From Tenrec ecaudatus (lineage: Eukaryota > Chordata > Mammalia > Afrosoricida > Tenrecidae), in the NCBI RefSeq assembly GCF_050624435.1, contig NC_134538.1:118504437-118568436 (forward strand): 64,000 nucleotides of DNA, given 5' to 3'. Positions 34,665 to 46,779 of the stretch are shown one piece after another (position 1 is the stretch's first letter; each line of letters starts with the position of its first letter). The position numbers and the translations under genes are program-made. The notes beneath the pieces were generated by a model that saw only the letters and a program-made list of their open reading frames with translations, made no database searches and was not told where the DNA came from.

Positions 34665-34880
34665 AACCCTAAACCCAAACCCAAACTCACTGCCGTCAAG
34701 TCAATCCCAGCTTACAGCGACACTATAGACAGAGTGGAATAGAACGTCCCCTCTGGGTTTCTGAGACTATGACCCTTTACAGAGCAGGCCTCATTTTCCT
34801 CCTGCCCGTTGGCTGGTGGTTTTGAACTGCTGAGTTTGCGGTTATCCCATTAGGGAACCTCTATGCCTCCAGGGCTCCTA
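34665..34880 (-). repeat. AfroSINE copy, minus strand, near full length
   Basis: Starts with the reversed tail 'aaactcactgccgtcaagtc' and proceeds through 'gggtttctgagactatgacc', 'tggtggttttgaactgctga' (B-box region reversed) to 'atgcctccagggctcc', the reversed head. Confidence 0.9.
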
Positions 34881-35289
34881 TTGAAAAGACTACTGCGTAG
34901 AATCGGTACTCATTTAGCATAGATTAAAGTTCCCCCTTTTTGGCCAAAATTGTATAATAATCTATTATATTAATATAATCTTCATACTTACATATTTAAT
35001 TTTTTCAGTTTCATATACCTCCCTCCAATGATGTTAGCCAATTCAGCGATGTTTCTCTCCACATTCTCAAAATATTCTGTTCCCCTAGTTCATCTTCTGC
35101 CGCCCTTAATGGACATTTTAACATCGGGCAATTGATTCCTTGAAGTTCTTCTCTTACCAGTGCCATGCAATGAATTCTTTAGCTTGGCTTTCATTTCTCC
35201 CACCAAACGATGTTCTTTTTCCTAATGGGTCTGGACAAGAAAGTGGGAGCGGATACTAATTGGATTATGTAATTTGGCTGTGAGTCATT

Positions 35290-36064
35290 CTTACCAGAGT
35301 TCATTGTGACTGCCACCCGAGCGGCTATAAAACGAGCTGTTACAGAAAGGGAAGCGCCATCTCTCACTACCAGCAAGAGAGAAGAACCAGAAGTGAAGTG
35401 GGTCTTTGGACCGGAAGAACCCTGCGCACCTAACCTTCTGGATTCGTAGGAGAGTGTAGACACCAGTGGTGGGGCCGAGGAGTTGCAACAGGAAAACCGG
35501 GAGCCAGAGCATGAGACAACATGACGGACTTCCCAACTCAGGAGCAAGCCATGTGGAATCCTTTGGGCAGGAGCCTGGCTGCGGAGTGGAGTGTCTTTGG
35601 AAACTTGGGGAGGCGGGGAGCTGGGTTTACTGACCCACGGAGCTCCAGCGAAGCATCTTCAAGCTAAGGCTTCTCGTTTACTGGTATGCCTTTGGGGACT
35701 TATTGGAAGCCCTGAAAGAGCTTTGTAACATTCCCGAAGCTTGATAGAAGCCAGAACGGGAGACTGAGGAACAGAGAGAAGCCTGCCTGTGGGCCCAGAA
35801 GAGAAAAATGTCTTCATTGAACAACTGTATTCCTGAGCATTTCTCACATGAATTGGAACCCGTTAACTTCCCTAATAAACCTCAAAACTGTGAGCATTGT
35901 GCTTAGCATGGCCATTGTAATGGATCATCAAACACCACTGAAAAGTAGGGCCAACTGTGGGAGGGAGAGGTGGTGTCAGGATTGCTAAGGCAGGTCGCAG
36001 GGCGGATGCAGGTCTGATCAGTCTTGTGGCCAAACGCCCCGGGGGACTGAAGGAGGTATCCTCA
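35290..36064 (+). repeat. Unclassified repeat or pseudogene-like block with TATA and AATAAA
   Basis: GC-richer than its surroundings and with more CpG. A TATA-like ctataaaac lies at about 35323 and an aataaacctc signal at about 35874, roughly 550 bp apart, which is LTR-like spacing. I see no TG...CA termini or duplication. Minus-strand open frames (up to 118 codons) are not recognisable. It could be an LTR, a retropseudogene or an untranslated part of a LINE. Confidence 0.3.
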
Positions 36065-36084
36065 CAATTGTTATACTTGATCCC

Positions 36085-36155
36085 ATTATGGCAGTTCACT
36101 GTATCAATTCATCTTGTCAAGGGTCTTCTTCTGTTTATGACCCTTTCCAGATACA
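36085..36155 (-). repeat. RTE-type LINE fragment, minus strand
   Basis: 'cactgtatcaattcatcttg' then 'tcaagggtcttcttctgttt' matches the reversed RTE 3' region. Only about 70 bp is recognisable. Confidence 0.55.
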
Positions 36156-37169
36156 ATTTCGTCTGTCAACTCTTTTATAGTGATAAAAATCAAGAAGGCT
36201 TGGCATAGATAAAATCTCAAAATGTGAAGAGAAATGGTGTGTGATCAAACACTCATTAAGAGAAATTTTCTCTGAGGATAAAATGGTCTGCATAAGACTC
36301 AGTTTACTTAAGTAAATTTAAAGCTAGGGCCTCCTGACATATAACTCCATATTATATACTCTCAGTTATGCTACTCTGTGAATTAATCTGCAAGGTACAC
36401 TGATTAGATGAAGTATATATGTTTTCTCAAGTGAATTACTCTTATACCATCCTTTATCCAAATTGGTACCAATTAATATTTGGTGAAAATCCTTTTGTCA
36501 TCAATATTGAGCACCATTCCCCAAACTCTATTTCAGTCCTTAATACATTAGAACTTACCATATTAATTGTGGTAGCTATATTATTTTAAACACTGACTTC
36601 TCATAGTTTTTTTACCAGCAAGTGTTGTGTTTTAGTCATAATTATTTTCTTTTAAAACAAGCCATGAAGTTTTCTATGCTGTCTTACATGTATTCAAGAT
36701 GACTAAATCCTACATGCCATATCAGAGAAAGAAGCATTTTGAGAAAAAGTGTAAAAAAATAAACCACTAGAACATATCTGCAAAAACAAACCAATAACAC
36801 TTTTTGGTTTGGTATGATTCCTGAATATGAATTTAAATTTAAAAAATGCTAAATTTTCTATTGCTTTTCAAGACACGTTGTGGAGGCAATCAAGCAACTT
36901 CATTGAAAGAAAAGTCGATATATTTCTTCCCACTGCTGTTTAAGTCATAACAGTATCGGCTCAAACTTTCTAAGAGCTTCGTGTACAGTTTACCTCCTAC
37001 ACTGGCAGGTAACTTAAAAAGGACCCGAGTGCACTGTGATACAGGTGCTTCATGCTAAAGATGACATGATTTCTTGGGATGCTTTTAGGTTAAAATTTAA
37101 CATTACCTCTTTTATCCTGAATAGTCAGTAGAATTTACTTTTTATTCGTTTATCTATTCAACAAATAGA
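36156..37169. other. Intron 1, no feature recognised
   Basis: AT-rich intronic DNA without a nameable element. Confidence 0.4.
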
Positions 37170-37905
37170 TGTACAATGGGTTGTTCCCCCTCCCAAAAAC
37201 CAGGATTTATTTTCAAAGCTATATATTTAATTTTTATTTAAAAAAACAACAAACTTATCACCTTCAAAATCTTCTCCATTACACTTAATACATTTGTCAA
37301 ATATGTGATTAACATTCTTGCAAACATGTTTCAAACTCATCTGTTTGGATGGCTGACAGCACCTCCCTTGATTTCCTCACAGCTGCTCCAATGTCCAATC
37401 ACTGTCCTTTCATGTCCCTTTGCATTCGTGGAAACAAAAAGAATTCACATGCAGCGAGGTCAGGTGAGCAAGGTGGGTGGGCAAAAGAGGCATGCTTTTA
37501 TTTTTTGCTAAAAACTGAGTTGAGTTGGCTGCGTGAGCAGGTACATTGTTGTGGTGGCAAAACCAGTCCATCATCTGCCAAAAAGCAGGCCTTTTTGGTC
37601 ATACACTTATGCAATCTTTTCAGAACATCTACATAGAAAGCTTGATGAACAGTCTGATGTGGTGGAATAAACTCCAAATGCACTCCAAGTTGACATTTTC
37701 GTCAGTTCAGGAAGTTGATGGACGTCAGTATGAGGTTTGTCATCAATGGAGAGTTCAGCTCTTCTGAAAGAAAACCACCCATGCACTTGAGTTTTTCCCA
37801 CAGTGCTGTCCTTGCGAGCTGTGTTCAACACTGCAACAGTTTCAGTGGCATTTTCCCAATCAGGAAACAAAATTTCCCAGCTACATGCTGTTCTCTTAAA
37901 TCATT
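37170..37905 (-). pseudogene. Dead mariner transposase
   Basis: On the minus strand the DNA encodes mariner transposase pieces in order: an N-terminal DNA-binding part (ATETVAVLNTARKDSTVGKT, then ELSIDDKPHT), a catalytic-core segment with HHNNVPAH, a segment SPDLAACEFFLF in another frame, and a C-terminal 'YFEGD'-like end, here DFEGDKFVVFLNK. The second catalytic Asp (HHDN) is Asn and the third (PCD) is Glu, with at least one frameshift between them and a sizeable deletion of the middle. It cannot be active. The left terminus may lie near 37170-37200. The right end is obscured by A- and CAC-rich simple sequence. Confidence 0.82.
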
Positions 37906-37938
37906 CATCACAAAAAAACCCAACAAAAACAAAACCAA

Positions 37939-37981
37939 GGTCACCACCACCACCACCACCACCACCAAAAAAAAAAAAAAA
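37939..37981 (+). repeat. (CAC)n followed by A tract
   Basis: Eight or so CAC/ACC units then about 15 A. Open frames reading Thr or Pro runs here are artefacts. Confidence 0.9.
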
Positions 37982-38237
37982 CCAAAAAAACCCCAAGGTT
38001 TAAGTAAAACTGCTTTTATGACCTGTGAGAACCTTCCCAGGAGACACCACTGGGTGTACTAACTTTGAGAAAGTTAGCTCTGCCAGTGGAGGATTTTTCT
38101 TTTGGGGGTGGGGGTTGGGGGGTTGGGAGTGGTACTCCCTATGTATGCATAAAACATCTGCAGTGTGTGAAGATGTTCCATTTACAAGTACATTTTAGAT
38201 CTTGCATAACAATATCATTTGTCATTAAGCTATCTTT

Positions 38238-39998
38238 TTTTTTAAACAATTTATTGGGGCTCATACAATTCTTTTCACAGTTCATACATATACATACATC
38301 AATTGTATAAAGCACATCTGTACAGTCTTTGCCCTAATCATTTTTTTCTCTTTTCTTCTTTTACATTTTATTAGGGACTCATACAACTCTTACCACAGTC
38401 CATACATATACATACATCAATTGTATAAAGCACATCCATACATTCCCTGCCCCAATCATTCTCAAGGTATTTGCTCTCCACTTAAGCCCCTTGCATCAGG
38501 TCCTCTTTTTTTTTACCCTCCCTCCCCATTCCCCCCTCCCTCATATGCCCTTGGTAATTTATACATCGTTGTTTTGTCATTTCTTGCCCTATCCGGAGTC
38601 TCCCTTCCCCCCTTCTCTGCTGTCCCTCTCCCAGGGAAGAGGTCACATGTGGATCCTTGTAATCACTTCCCCCTTTCCAACCCACTCACCCTCCACTCTC
38701 CCAGCATCGTCCCTCACACCCTTGGTCCTGAAGGTATCATCCACCCTGGATTCCCTGTACCTCCAACCCTCATATGCACCAGTGTACAGCCTCTGTCCTA
38801 TCCAGCCCTGCAAGGTAGAATTCGGATCATGGTAGTTTGGGGGAGGAAGCATCCAGGATCTGGGGGAAAGCTGTGTTCTTCATCGGTACTACCTCACACC
38901 CTAATTAACCCATCTCCTCTCCTAAACCCCTCTATGAGGGGATCTCCATTAGTCGACACTTGGGCCTTGGGTCTCCACTCTGCACTTCCCCCTTCATTTA
39001 ATATGATATATATACATATATATACATACATATACACATATACACATATATACACGTACATACACACACTTATATCTTTTTTTTTTTTTTTTGCATGATG
39101 CCTTGTACCTGGTCCCTTGGGCACCTCGTGATCGCACTGGCCGGTGTGCTTCTTCCATGTGGGCTTTTTTGCTTCTGAGCTTGATGGCCACTTGTTCACC
39201 TTCAAGCCTTTAAGACCCCAGACACTATCTCTTTTGATAGCCGGGCACCATCAGCTTTCTTCACCACATTTGCTTATGCACCCATTTGTCTTCAGCGATC
39301 CTATCATGGAGGTGTGCAGTCAATGATATGATTTTTTGTTCTTTGATGCCTGATATCTGATCCCTTCGGGACCACTCGATCACACAGGCTGGTGTGTTCT
39401 TCCATGTGGACTTTGTTGCTTCTGAGCTAGATGGCCGCTTGTTTATCTTCAAGCCTTTAAGACCCCAGTCACTATCTCTTTTGATAGCCGGGCACCATCA
39501 GCTTTCTTCACCACATTTGCTTTTTCACCCACTTTGGCTCCAGCCGTTGTGTCGGGAGAGTGAGCATCATAGAGTTCCAATTTAATAAAAGAAGGTATTC
39601 ATGCATTGAGGGAGTGTTTGAGTAGAGGCCCAAGGTCCTTCCGCCACCTTAATATTTGACCTATAAATATAGACACATAGATCTATTTCCCCATCCTCCT
39701 ATATATATTTGCATGTACATGTCTTTGTCTAGACCTCCATGAATGCCCTTTGACTCCTAGCTCTTTCCTCCATCTCCCTTGACTTTCCTCCTGCCCTACT
39801 ACCATGCTTCATCGCCACCTGGGCTAGAGTATACCTCTTCTCTAAGCAACCTTACCCTTGATCATTTCCCACCAGGCCTGCCACTCCCCCTTCTCTACCA
39901 TTTGGGGTCCCATGTTTTTCCCTTGTCCCTGGGTTTGTTATCACCACTTCCTTACCCCCCTACCCCCCCACCCCAAGTCCCCCCAGAACTGTCGGTCC
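38238..39998 (-). mobile_element. ORF-less L1-type retroelement, copy 5, doubled tail
   Basis: Bounded by a perfect 15-bp target duplication cattaagctatcttt at 38223-38237 and 39999-40013. It starts with poly(T), then a reversed 3' tail ('tattggggctcatacaattc'), then a second reversed tail of subfamily A ('tattagggactcatacaact') about 120 bp further on. The reversed body follows, with both 246-bp modules ('ccggg' at 39241 and 39488) and a C-rich end 'ccccagaactgtcggtccc', the 5' truncation point. The whole copy is in one orientation. The perfect duplication suggests that it is comparatively young. It lies antisense within GNAT3 intron 1. Confidence 0.85.
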
Positions 39999-40133
39999 CA
40001 TTAAGCTATCTTTAAAAAACAGTGCCTTTGGGTTCTCGTCTTCTGGGAAGGCATATAAGACTAGTGTTTTCAAGAAGGAACAATGACACTGAATTACTTT
40101 TTTGTTGACACTAAAGTTACTGGACACAACATA

Positions 40134-40246
40134 CTGTATATACTTGAGTATAAGCCGACCTGAATATCAATCGAGGTACCTAATTTTACCACAAAACTGC
40201 ATTAAACATGTGCTGAAAATCTTGGCTTATGCTTGTGTATATATGG
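40134..40246 (+). mobile_element. Short TA-flanked inverted-terminal element, 113 bp
   Basis: TA at 40132-40133 and 40247-40248. The left end 'ctgtatatacttgag' and right end 'gtgtatatatgg' are inverted matches. The interior 'tataagccgacctgaatatc' and 'cttggcttatgcttgtg' matches both ends of the 573-bp element at 55796, so this is an internally deleted relative. Confidence 0.75.
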
Positions 40247-40497
40247 TAGATCACAAAAATATCTACCTTCTGTTGTGGTGGCCTTAAAAGTTGGTAAGCA
40301 GCCATGTCTGGTGAAACTATTGGTCTTTATGTGATGAAAATGAAAAATATTTGACAATAATTAGTCCAGTGAACTAAACGAACACTCAAGCATCAGTCTG
40401 AATGATGTTGAGGCAGAACTGAATGGTCCCCAGCCACCACTATCACCTGCTCTGAAAGGGGGTCACATTAGAAGCTGGAAGAGTGGAGAGAGTGGAA

Positions 40498-40700
40498 GGA
40501 GCTGCAGTGGCATGGTGGCTTATGCTTTAGGCGGATAACCACAGGGACAGTAGTTCAAACACATCTGCTGATTTTTAGGTAGAGCAGAAGGAAATTTTAG
40601 AACACTCACAATCATAAAAGAGACTAGGCTTACCGCTTTGATAGAATCTTTGGAAACCCCAAGACTATGGCTGTAATCACTCTCAGATCTAGAACTCGAA
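40498..40700 (+). repeat. AfroSINE copy, strongly diverged
   Basis: 'ggagctgcagtggcatggtg' head and 'gggacagtagttcaaacaca' B-box region are recognisable. The 3' half is poor. Confidence 0.5.
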
Positions 40701-42039
40701 CTCATCACTTGGCTTAATTTTCAGTCAAACAATAGACAGGTGTATAAAGGTAAGTTATGTGAGTTATGCGAGTTATGCACACCATAACATAATTTACCAT
40801 CTGGAATTAAAAGGACAGCAATTACTTAAGGGCAAATTTTAGAAGCGTTGGTAAAGAAGAAGGCATAGAAACGTGAAGGGCAGGGAGGCAGCGGGTTAAG
40901 TGAGGGGATTGCAATGAATGAGGTGAAGGTAAATGTGTGCGAACTACTGAATGCAAAACTGATGATCTTCTCTGGAAACTTACACCCATTAAAAAGAAAA
41001 AGCAACAGATATAGTGAACATTTTATTCTGGTTTTCAATTCTAGAAATTCTATTCATTTACTTTTCAATTTTGTTTAAAATTATTTTATAAATTTGTTTG
41101 ACTTTTTATTTCTTTAAAAGTATAAGCACATCTTGTATTTGAAAAATATTTGAAGACTTCATGGATCTATGTACTATGACTAAGTTGTTATGCTGCTTCT
41201 CATTTGAGTTGCATTGTTAAATTGTATATTTGGCATAATTTTGAGTAGGATTTATTAATTTTTATGGGCATTTTATTTGTGAGACTTTCTTAAAATCTGA
41301 GTTAGAAAATTGCTAAATGCCTTAGAAACTAGAAGGGGAAAATCATGATTATTTAAGGAGATTTAACATTTTTGAGAAGGTCTTGCAAACTAGCAAACCT
41401 GAGCATTTGATGGAGCATGGTAAGAGATAGCAAGACCAAGATTCCAAGTCATCCCAATTAGCAGAATAGCCAAATTATAAAACTGCATTTTTACAAAAAT
41501 ATAGTTAAAATATAGTTAATTTAGGTTTTAAGTTAATTATATTTGTGTTATATGCAACTGTAATTGGTAAGCGTTGATATGAAGATAAATAAGGAAAATG
41601 TAATAACTATACTGTAAACTCAATATTGGCAAATAGTGTACTGAAGCTATCAAAAAAGGAGACAAAGTAAATACGACTTTTGTTAAGAAAATATTTCCCT
41701 GGAGATACAGATACCCAGAGTGAGGCTGATCAAACAAAACCCCCGCGATACAGTAACACAGTATCAGTGTTGTTCTACAACACCAATTTCTGTGCTCAAT
41801 GTTCCCAAGGCCGTTTAACCTTCACGCGACGAGGTGGTTCTGAGAGGAAGGCGCCTAGAACGCAGGTTCATGAGAAAGGCATGAAGGAACGAAAAACCTT
41901 CAAAATATCTTCCAGAAGTGAGGCTATTCTTCAAATATGAAAGCGATTGAGGACTCCCTAGCTCCTGGGTCTCCCAGTTAGCGATGTCCCGGGGCTTTCC
42001 ACGCCCTCAAGCAGTGAGAGGTGACGGTGTTGCTGGGTG
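40701..42039. other. Intron 1, no feature recognised
   Basis: AT-rich sequence without a supported element. Confidence 0.4.
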
Positions 42040-42135
42040 TTACTGGGTCCCTTCCAAACCATAGCGCCCGCCCCGTGTATAACAGAGGGAAACGCTGCCA
42101 GGTGGTGCCCTGTTTTCACAGTTGTTCCTATATTA
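42040..42135 (-). repeat. RTE-type LINE 3' fragment, minus strand
   Basis: 'ccatagcgcccgccccgtgt', 'gggaaacgctgccaggtggt' and 'gccctgttttcacagttgtt' match the reversed terminal RTE segment. It is followed by a weak MIR-like 'aaaagaggaaactgactccc'. Confidence 0.6.
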
Positions 42136-44369
42136 ATAATCAATATTCTTAGGTATATGGTAATCATTTAATTGTACAAAAGAGGAAACTGACTCCCAGG
42201 CATTAAAATTGATTGAGGTATATAGTCAAAGTCCAATGTGAGGACAAACCCGTGTTAATTGACGTCGGAAACACGAGAACACCCATTCCATTTTCCTATC
42301 TTGTGGTGGGCAGTATTTCCATAACAATGACCGGCTTTCATTTTAATTTAGAATTAGCACATTCAAAATAGTTTATGATAGCTTAGTATCTGATGTTTCA
42401 TGTGCTGAAAACACTATGATGCTGGACGTTACCAAAATAAAACTCAGACAAAAGCAACATGACATAGATGGAAAGGGTAAAGGGGAAATCAGGAATCACA
42501 TATTTTTTGTTGTTTGTAGGTCAAGTTGCACCTTTGGATGAGTACTAAAATCATTCCGGAACTCACGTCTCATACTTGGAAGGAAGAGACGTACAGAGCT
42601 GGTTGATTTCTAAGGTTTCTTTGTATTTGAGAGTTACGTGATTTTTAAGGACATCTAGAGAAATTTGTATGTGTGATTATAATACAAAGCATATCATCTC
42701 ACCTTGCATGTTTTAACAAAATATATCAAATGAAAAATCGATTCTTGTATGTTCCTTTGAAGTATAGTTACAGCAAAAGATAATGTGTATCTTTAAAATT
42801 ATTTTTCTATGAGCAAGTAAAATTCAGATTAAAATTCTTACTAAAATAAAATAATGTATTAGTGTTAAAGATTGGATTAAGTATAATTGAAATGTTTAGT
42901 CATCATATAAATTATCTACTTCAGAGAAATAAATTATACAATGTTAACATTCCCTTAGTACCCCTTGCCCCAGAAATTAATTTTAGTGATGACTCAATGT
43001 GAAAGGAAGAAGTTATTTTAGGACGCCCTCAGCATATGGGAACGTGGTGTTTTGATGTGTATGCTGCGCTCAGTAACATGACCTAATCCTGCAAAAATGG
43101 AAGGATCTTTGTGAACTAATACCTAGAATCCTTGTGAACATGGAAATGAACTATATATTTCTGAAATTTCTTTGATATCAGGTTCCAAATAATAACAAAT
43201 GACATGTTGGAGAGATTAGCTTTTCCATTTTTCCCTTTAAATGAGTGTATTGTACCTTCAGTGTTTGAAGCAAAGATGACCCATAGTGACCTCTGAAGGA
43301 GCTATTCATGTTTTATACGCAGTTTCATGAGGTTTTACTCTCCTGACTTCCTAGCACACATCCTGAGGACTCAGCTGCCTTAACATCATAGAACAGAAGT
43401 CCATTCTGAATAGACGTCATCTTGCTGATGATATAGCCTAAAAAAGGCTTTTTGGGGGTCTAAATTTCTAATAAATCTATGATTCATTACCAAATATAGA
43501 GCTGCTCTAATGAAATTTTGATGGGAATCTTTATTCATCACCTGGTTGAACAATTCTGAAGAACTCTTGATATTCAATTAATATCGTGTATTTAGATAAT
43601 TAATTTAAATACAAGTGCTCTAAATCAACTTTGGCTCATCATAGAAGTAAGACCATGATATCATTATGGAGAGAAAAATACTCGGCACTTAAAAATGACA
43701 CATCTTTTCTCAGTCTCAGATTTTCTCCAAGACCAACCTACAATTGTTTCCACCCTGGTGAAAAACAGTGCAACATAAAATACTCCGTCTTGCCGAGTAT
43801 TGGGGTTTCCATGGCTTGGGGAGTCCCTTTCTCCCAAACCTCCAATAACGCTGACATTATCCATTCAGCAAAAATGAAGATCGACTTTTAGAGAAGTGGG
43901 ACGTTCTGCCAATCTAAGCTATTTAATCATCTATGCCTCGGACAATGCTGCAACTTGCAATGCTCACGTCTACTGTCATGGAGTAAAAACGTATCGAGAA
44001 CAGTTTTATTAGCATACTGGATAACCTTTCTTTCCAATTTCTGCACATTCTGGGGGTACTTAGCACACAACTAAAAGCAGCCAACCAGGGTGTGGGGCAC
44101 ATTAAGCTCAGATATTTGGTTTGGTCTTTCTCACAAAGAAATATTTAGCTTCTTAAAATGAATGAGGTGCCATTTTGCTCTGAATTTATCTATTTTCAAA
44201 TGTTTTTATTTTAAATCTAGTCATCTCTGTTAAATTAGATGACTATCTCCCATCTTGTATCTCATGCTTGATTTATTAATGTAACTCTATGTAGGAAATA
44301 TGATAAAATTGTTCCGGTTTATTTTGAAGTCCCCAACTGTATCATCAAATTTCAACTTCTGTGGTCCTG
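42136..44369. other. Intron 1, no feature recognised
   Basis: About 2.2 kb of AT-rich intron. A possible MIR remnant lies at about 42180-42240. Nothing else can be supported. Confidence 0.4.
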
Positions 44370-44610
44370 GGACCCCTGGTGGCATAGAGTTACACTTGGG
44401 TTGTAATCACAAGGTTACACAAGATCAGCAGATTGAAACCACCAGAGGCTCCGTGAGAGAAAGATGAGACTTTCTACTTCCATAAACACTTAGCCAATCA
44501 CAGAAACCTCCACAGGGCCATTTCTACTCTGTCCTCTAGGGTCGCTATGCGTCATGTCGCATATGGGGTTGCAATGAGAGAGAGAGTTTGGTTTGGAGTG
44601 AGTAGTTATA
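44370..44610 (+). repeat. AfroSINE copy, plus strand
   Basis: 'gacccctggtggcatagagt' head, 'cagattgaaaccaccagagg', 'gagaaagatgagactttcta', 'tcctctagggtcgctatgcg' and a 'gagagagagtttggtttgga' tail. A roughly 15-bp insertion separates the head and B-box parts. Confidence 0.88.
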
Positions 44611-44619
44611 GACTGGATA

Positions 44620-45130
44620 GTCGTTAAATCCCAAACTCTGCAGGCTTACTCAAAAGAAGAACCAACACCAGGCAGGCCATCTTTGTTCCCACAGCTTTCC
44701 CACTCTCATTTCCTCAATGGCATAGGACACGAGCAGCTGTGGCCGGCAACTGCAGAAACGACACACATTTCCATATGCCCAGAATAAAAGACACGAATTA
44801 TGAAAGAAAATCCCACTTAAATACAGCTGTGCTTGTTCACTTGGGTTGATGACAACATAGCAAACCATGCCGAACCATTTGAAGAGGGGAGACAAAGACA
44901 CAGGGGACGAGGAACACGTCCAATGTTTGAATCTGGAGTTAAGTCCCATATTATGTTGACCTCTACTATTAAGCAGGTGTTGCTTTAGGCTCTTGGCATA
45001 TGGCGGTGAACAAAAGCAGTGGTTCCCGACCTTGTGGAAGATGGGCAAGTCTATAAGTAAATTGGAACTTGGAGGCAAGTTAAAGGAGAACAAACGCCAG
45101 GAGAGCAAGAGAAGAAAGAACGGGGAAATG
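44620..45130. other. Unclassified stretch with a 152-codon open frame
   Basis: A minus-strand frame at 44650-45108 is open for 152 codons and is not explained by any repeat that I recognise. Its translation is Cys/Phe/Leu-rich, has no motif I know, and has no visible promoter or splice context. It may be a diverged processed pseudogene or chance. A '45022 gtggttcccgacctt' phrase resembles a hAT terminus but has no partner. Confidence 0.25.
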
Positions 45131-45432
45131 CAAACGCAGCATTTTAAAGCTTGATTACAATTCTAGAGAAATTGGTCAGGGTCCTCTGATTTAATATAGG
45201 TTGTAATATAATTTGAATAAAACTCTGAGATGTCAAGGGACCAAACTCCTATCACTTTTACGAATGTAAAATCATACTAAAATCATAATTCATTTGTTCA
45301 TGCAAAAGCATACTATTTTAGTCAAACAAGGCGATAGAATGCCATCCTGGTGTATGCAACGTCTAGTAGTCTTCCTATATTTGATCTTTTTCCCTGGAAA
45401 ATCTAAAATCTTCCTGAGCTGTCCAACTTTGA

Positions 45433-45632
45433 AAGAGCCCTGGTGGTGTCGTGGTCACGTGGTGGGCTGTGAACCATAAGGTCAGAGATTCAAAACCACC
45501 AGCGACTCTTTGGGAGAAGGATGGGCCTTTTACTCCCACAAAGAACTGCAGGCTCAGAACTGTACGGAGGAGTTCCACCCTGTCCTGCAGTGTCGCACTG
45601 AGTAGACATCGACTCGATAGCAATGCTTCTTT
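45433..45632 (+). repeat. AfroSINE copy, plus strand
   Basis: 'agagccctggtggtgtcgtg' head, 'agattcaaaaccaccagcga', 'gggccttttactcccacaaa', 'accctgtcctgcagtgtcgc' and 'gtagacatcgactcgatagc' tail. Nearly full length. Confidence 0.92.
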
Positions 45633-46779
45633 GACATTTTGTTCTAAATTAATAGCAGGACTTCAAAGACATTAGACCTAGAGGGGCGAGTGTCTGAAAC
45701 TCCCAGGAATATATCAATTATTTTACTTTCTATTAGGAACACCGACAAGGTTATTAGGAGACTAAATAGTGATTCATTTGCAAACAAGTTTGGAGCAAAA
45801 ATTTTGAACCACGTAGACATTTCCTTTTTCCAGGTAGTTCAATATCATCTTCATTCTGTAAATGGTTGGCTAAATCTGAGGATACAGTCGTGATATAATT
45901 TCATATCTATTCCCAAGTTATGAGTTTCCCTCAACAACGTTTAAGAGATTTATTAGGGATTAAAACTCAAAAATTTATTACCTAGTTTGTATTACTGAAC
46001 GTGAGCAACTTTAGGCAAATCCCTGTTTTGTTTATTTCTTCTTCCTCCTACCTCTAAAATAAAAAATTTCAAATTATGAAAATATTGCCTGGCTTTGCAC
46101 CTTAACTGACCCTATCCTTTGAATGGCTAGGATTACTGAAAATTTTTAACCGCATTTTGTATTCCAACTACACCCTACATATTATAATGACTTTAATCCA
46201 ATTCTCTCACGAGACATATTCACCTTTACTTTCTTTTCAAAAGGCAGTCAACTCTATATTCAAAATCATCCAGATTTCCCCCCCCGGAAGTCTACAGTGC
46301 CATTGTCGCAGTGCATGTATCCTACTGTTTAAAACACAAAAATAGAAATGACTGGTGTGCATACGGGTAAAAAATGAACATGATAGCCAACTATATATAC
46401 ATGATAGACGATATAAATGATAATGCACATACATATATTCTTGATAGTAACACAATTATAAATTTACAATTGTTCAAGTATGTTGTGTATTCTTGATGAT
46501 GACCTGCAATGTTACCTAGAAGGAGAGAAGGACAGCGAGGGCTAGGGGGAGGGACAGGGACTGGGAAAAGTACAGGAACAGGGAGGGTGAGAAAGTTGAT
46601 GGGGTTTGGGACAACATGAGCTATAATGGATGTAAATAGCTCCCCTATGCTTTAGGCATAAATCTGAGTTTTGATAGATGTATCTACCCATAACATGATC
46701 AAGTTACTGAACATTTTCTTTACCCTTGAATTTCCACAGATTAATGTAATCATGACTTCCTTCTCTCCCAGGCCCAGCT
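45633..46779. other. Intron 1, no feature recognised
   Basis: AT-rich. A G/A-rich patch at 46515-46600 is unclassified. Confidence 0.4.

Noticed and set aside
35290-35880. CpG-containing block with TATA and AATAAA considered as an alternative promoter or gene
   Set aside because: There is no open frame with recognisable content, no splice donor in a sensible place and no CpG island. Reported only as an unclassified repeat-like block.
37715-38062. 115-codon plus-strand frame with Thr/Lys runs
   Set aside because: It is antisense to the mariner transposase remnant plus the (CAC)n and A tracts.
38421-39098. 225-codon open frame on the plus strand, the longest in the window
   Set aside because: It is the antisense of the copy 5 retroelement. 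Matching frames appear in the other copies (for example 13179-13733 minus), and the translation is only the C-rich repeat and a TA/CA tract.
45018-45050. Possible hAT terminus ('gtggttcccgacctt')
   Set aside because: There is no inverted partner within a plausible distance and no target duplication, so the resemblance is probably chance.
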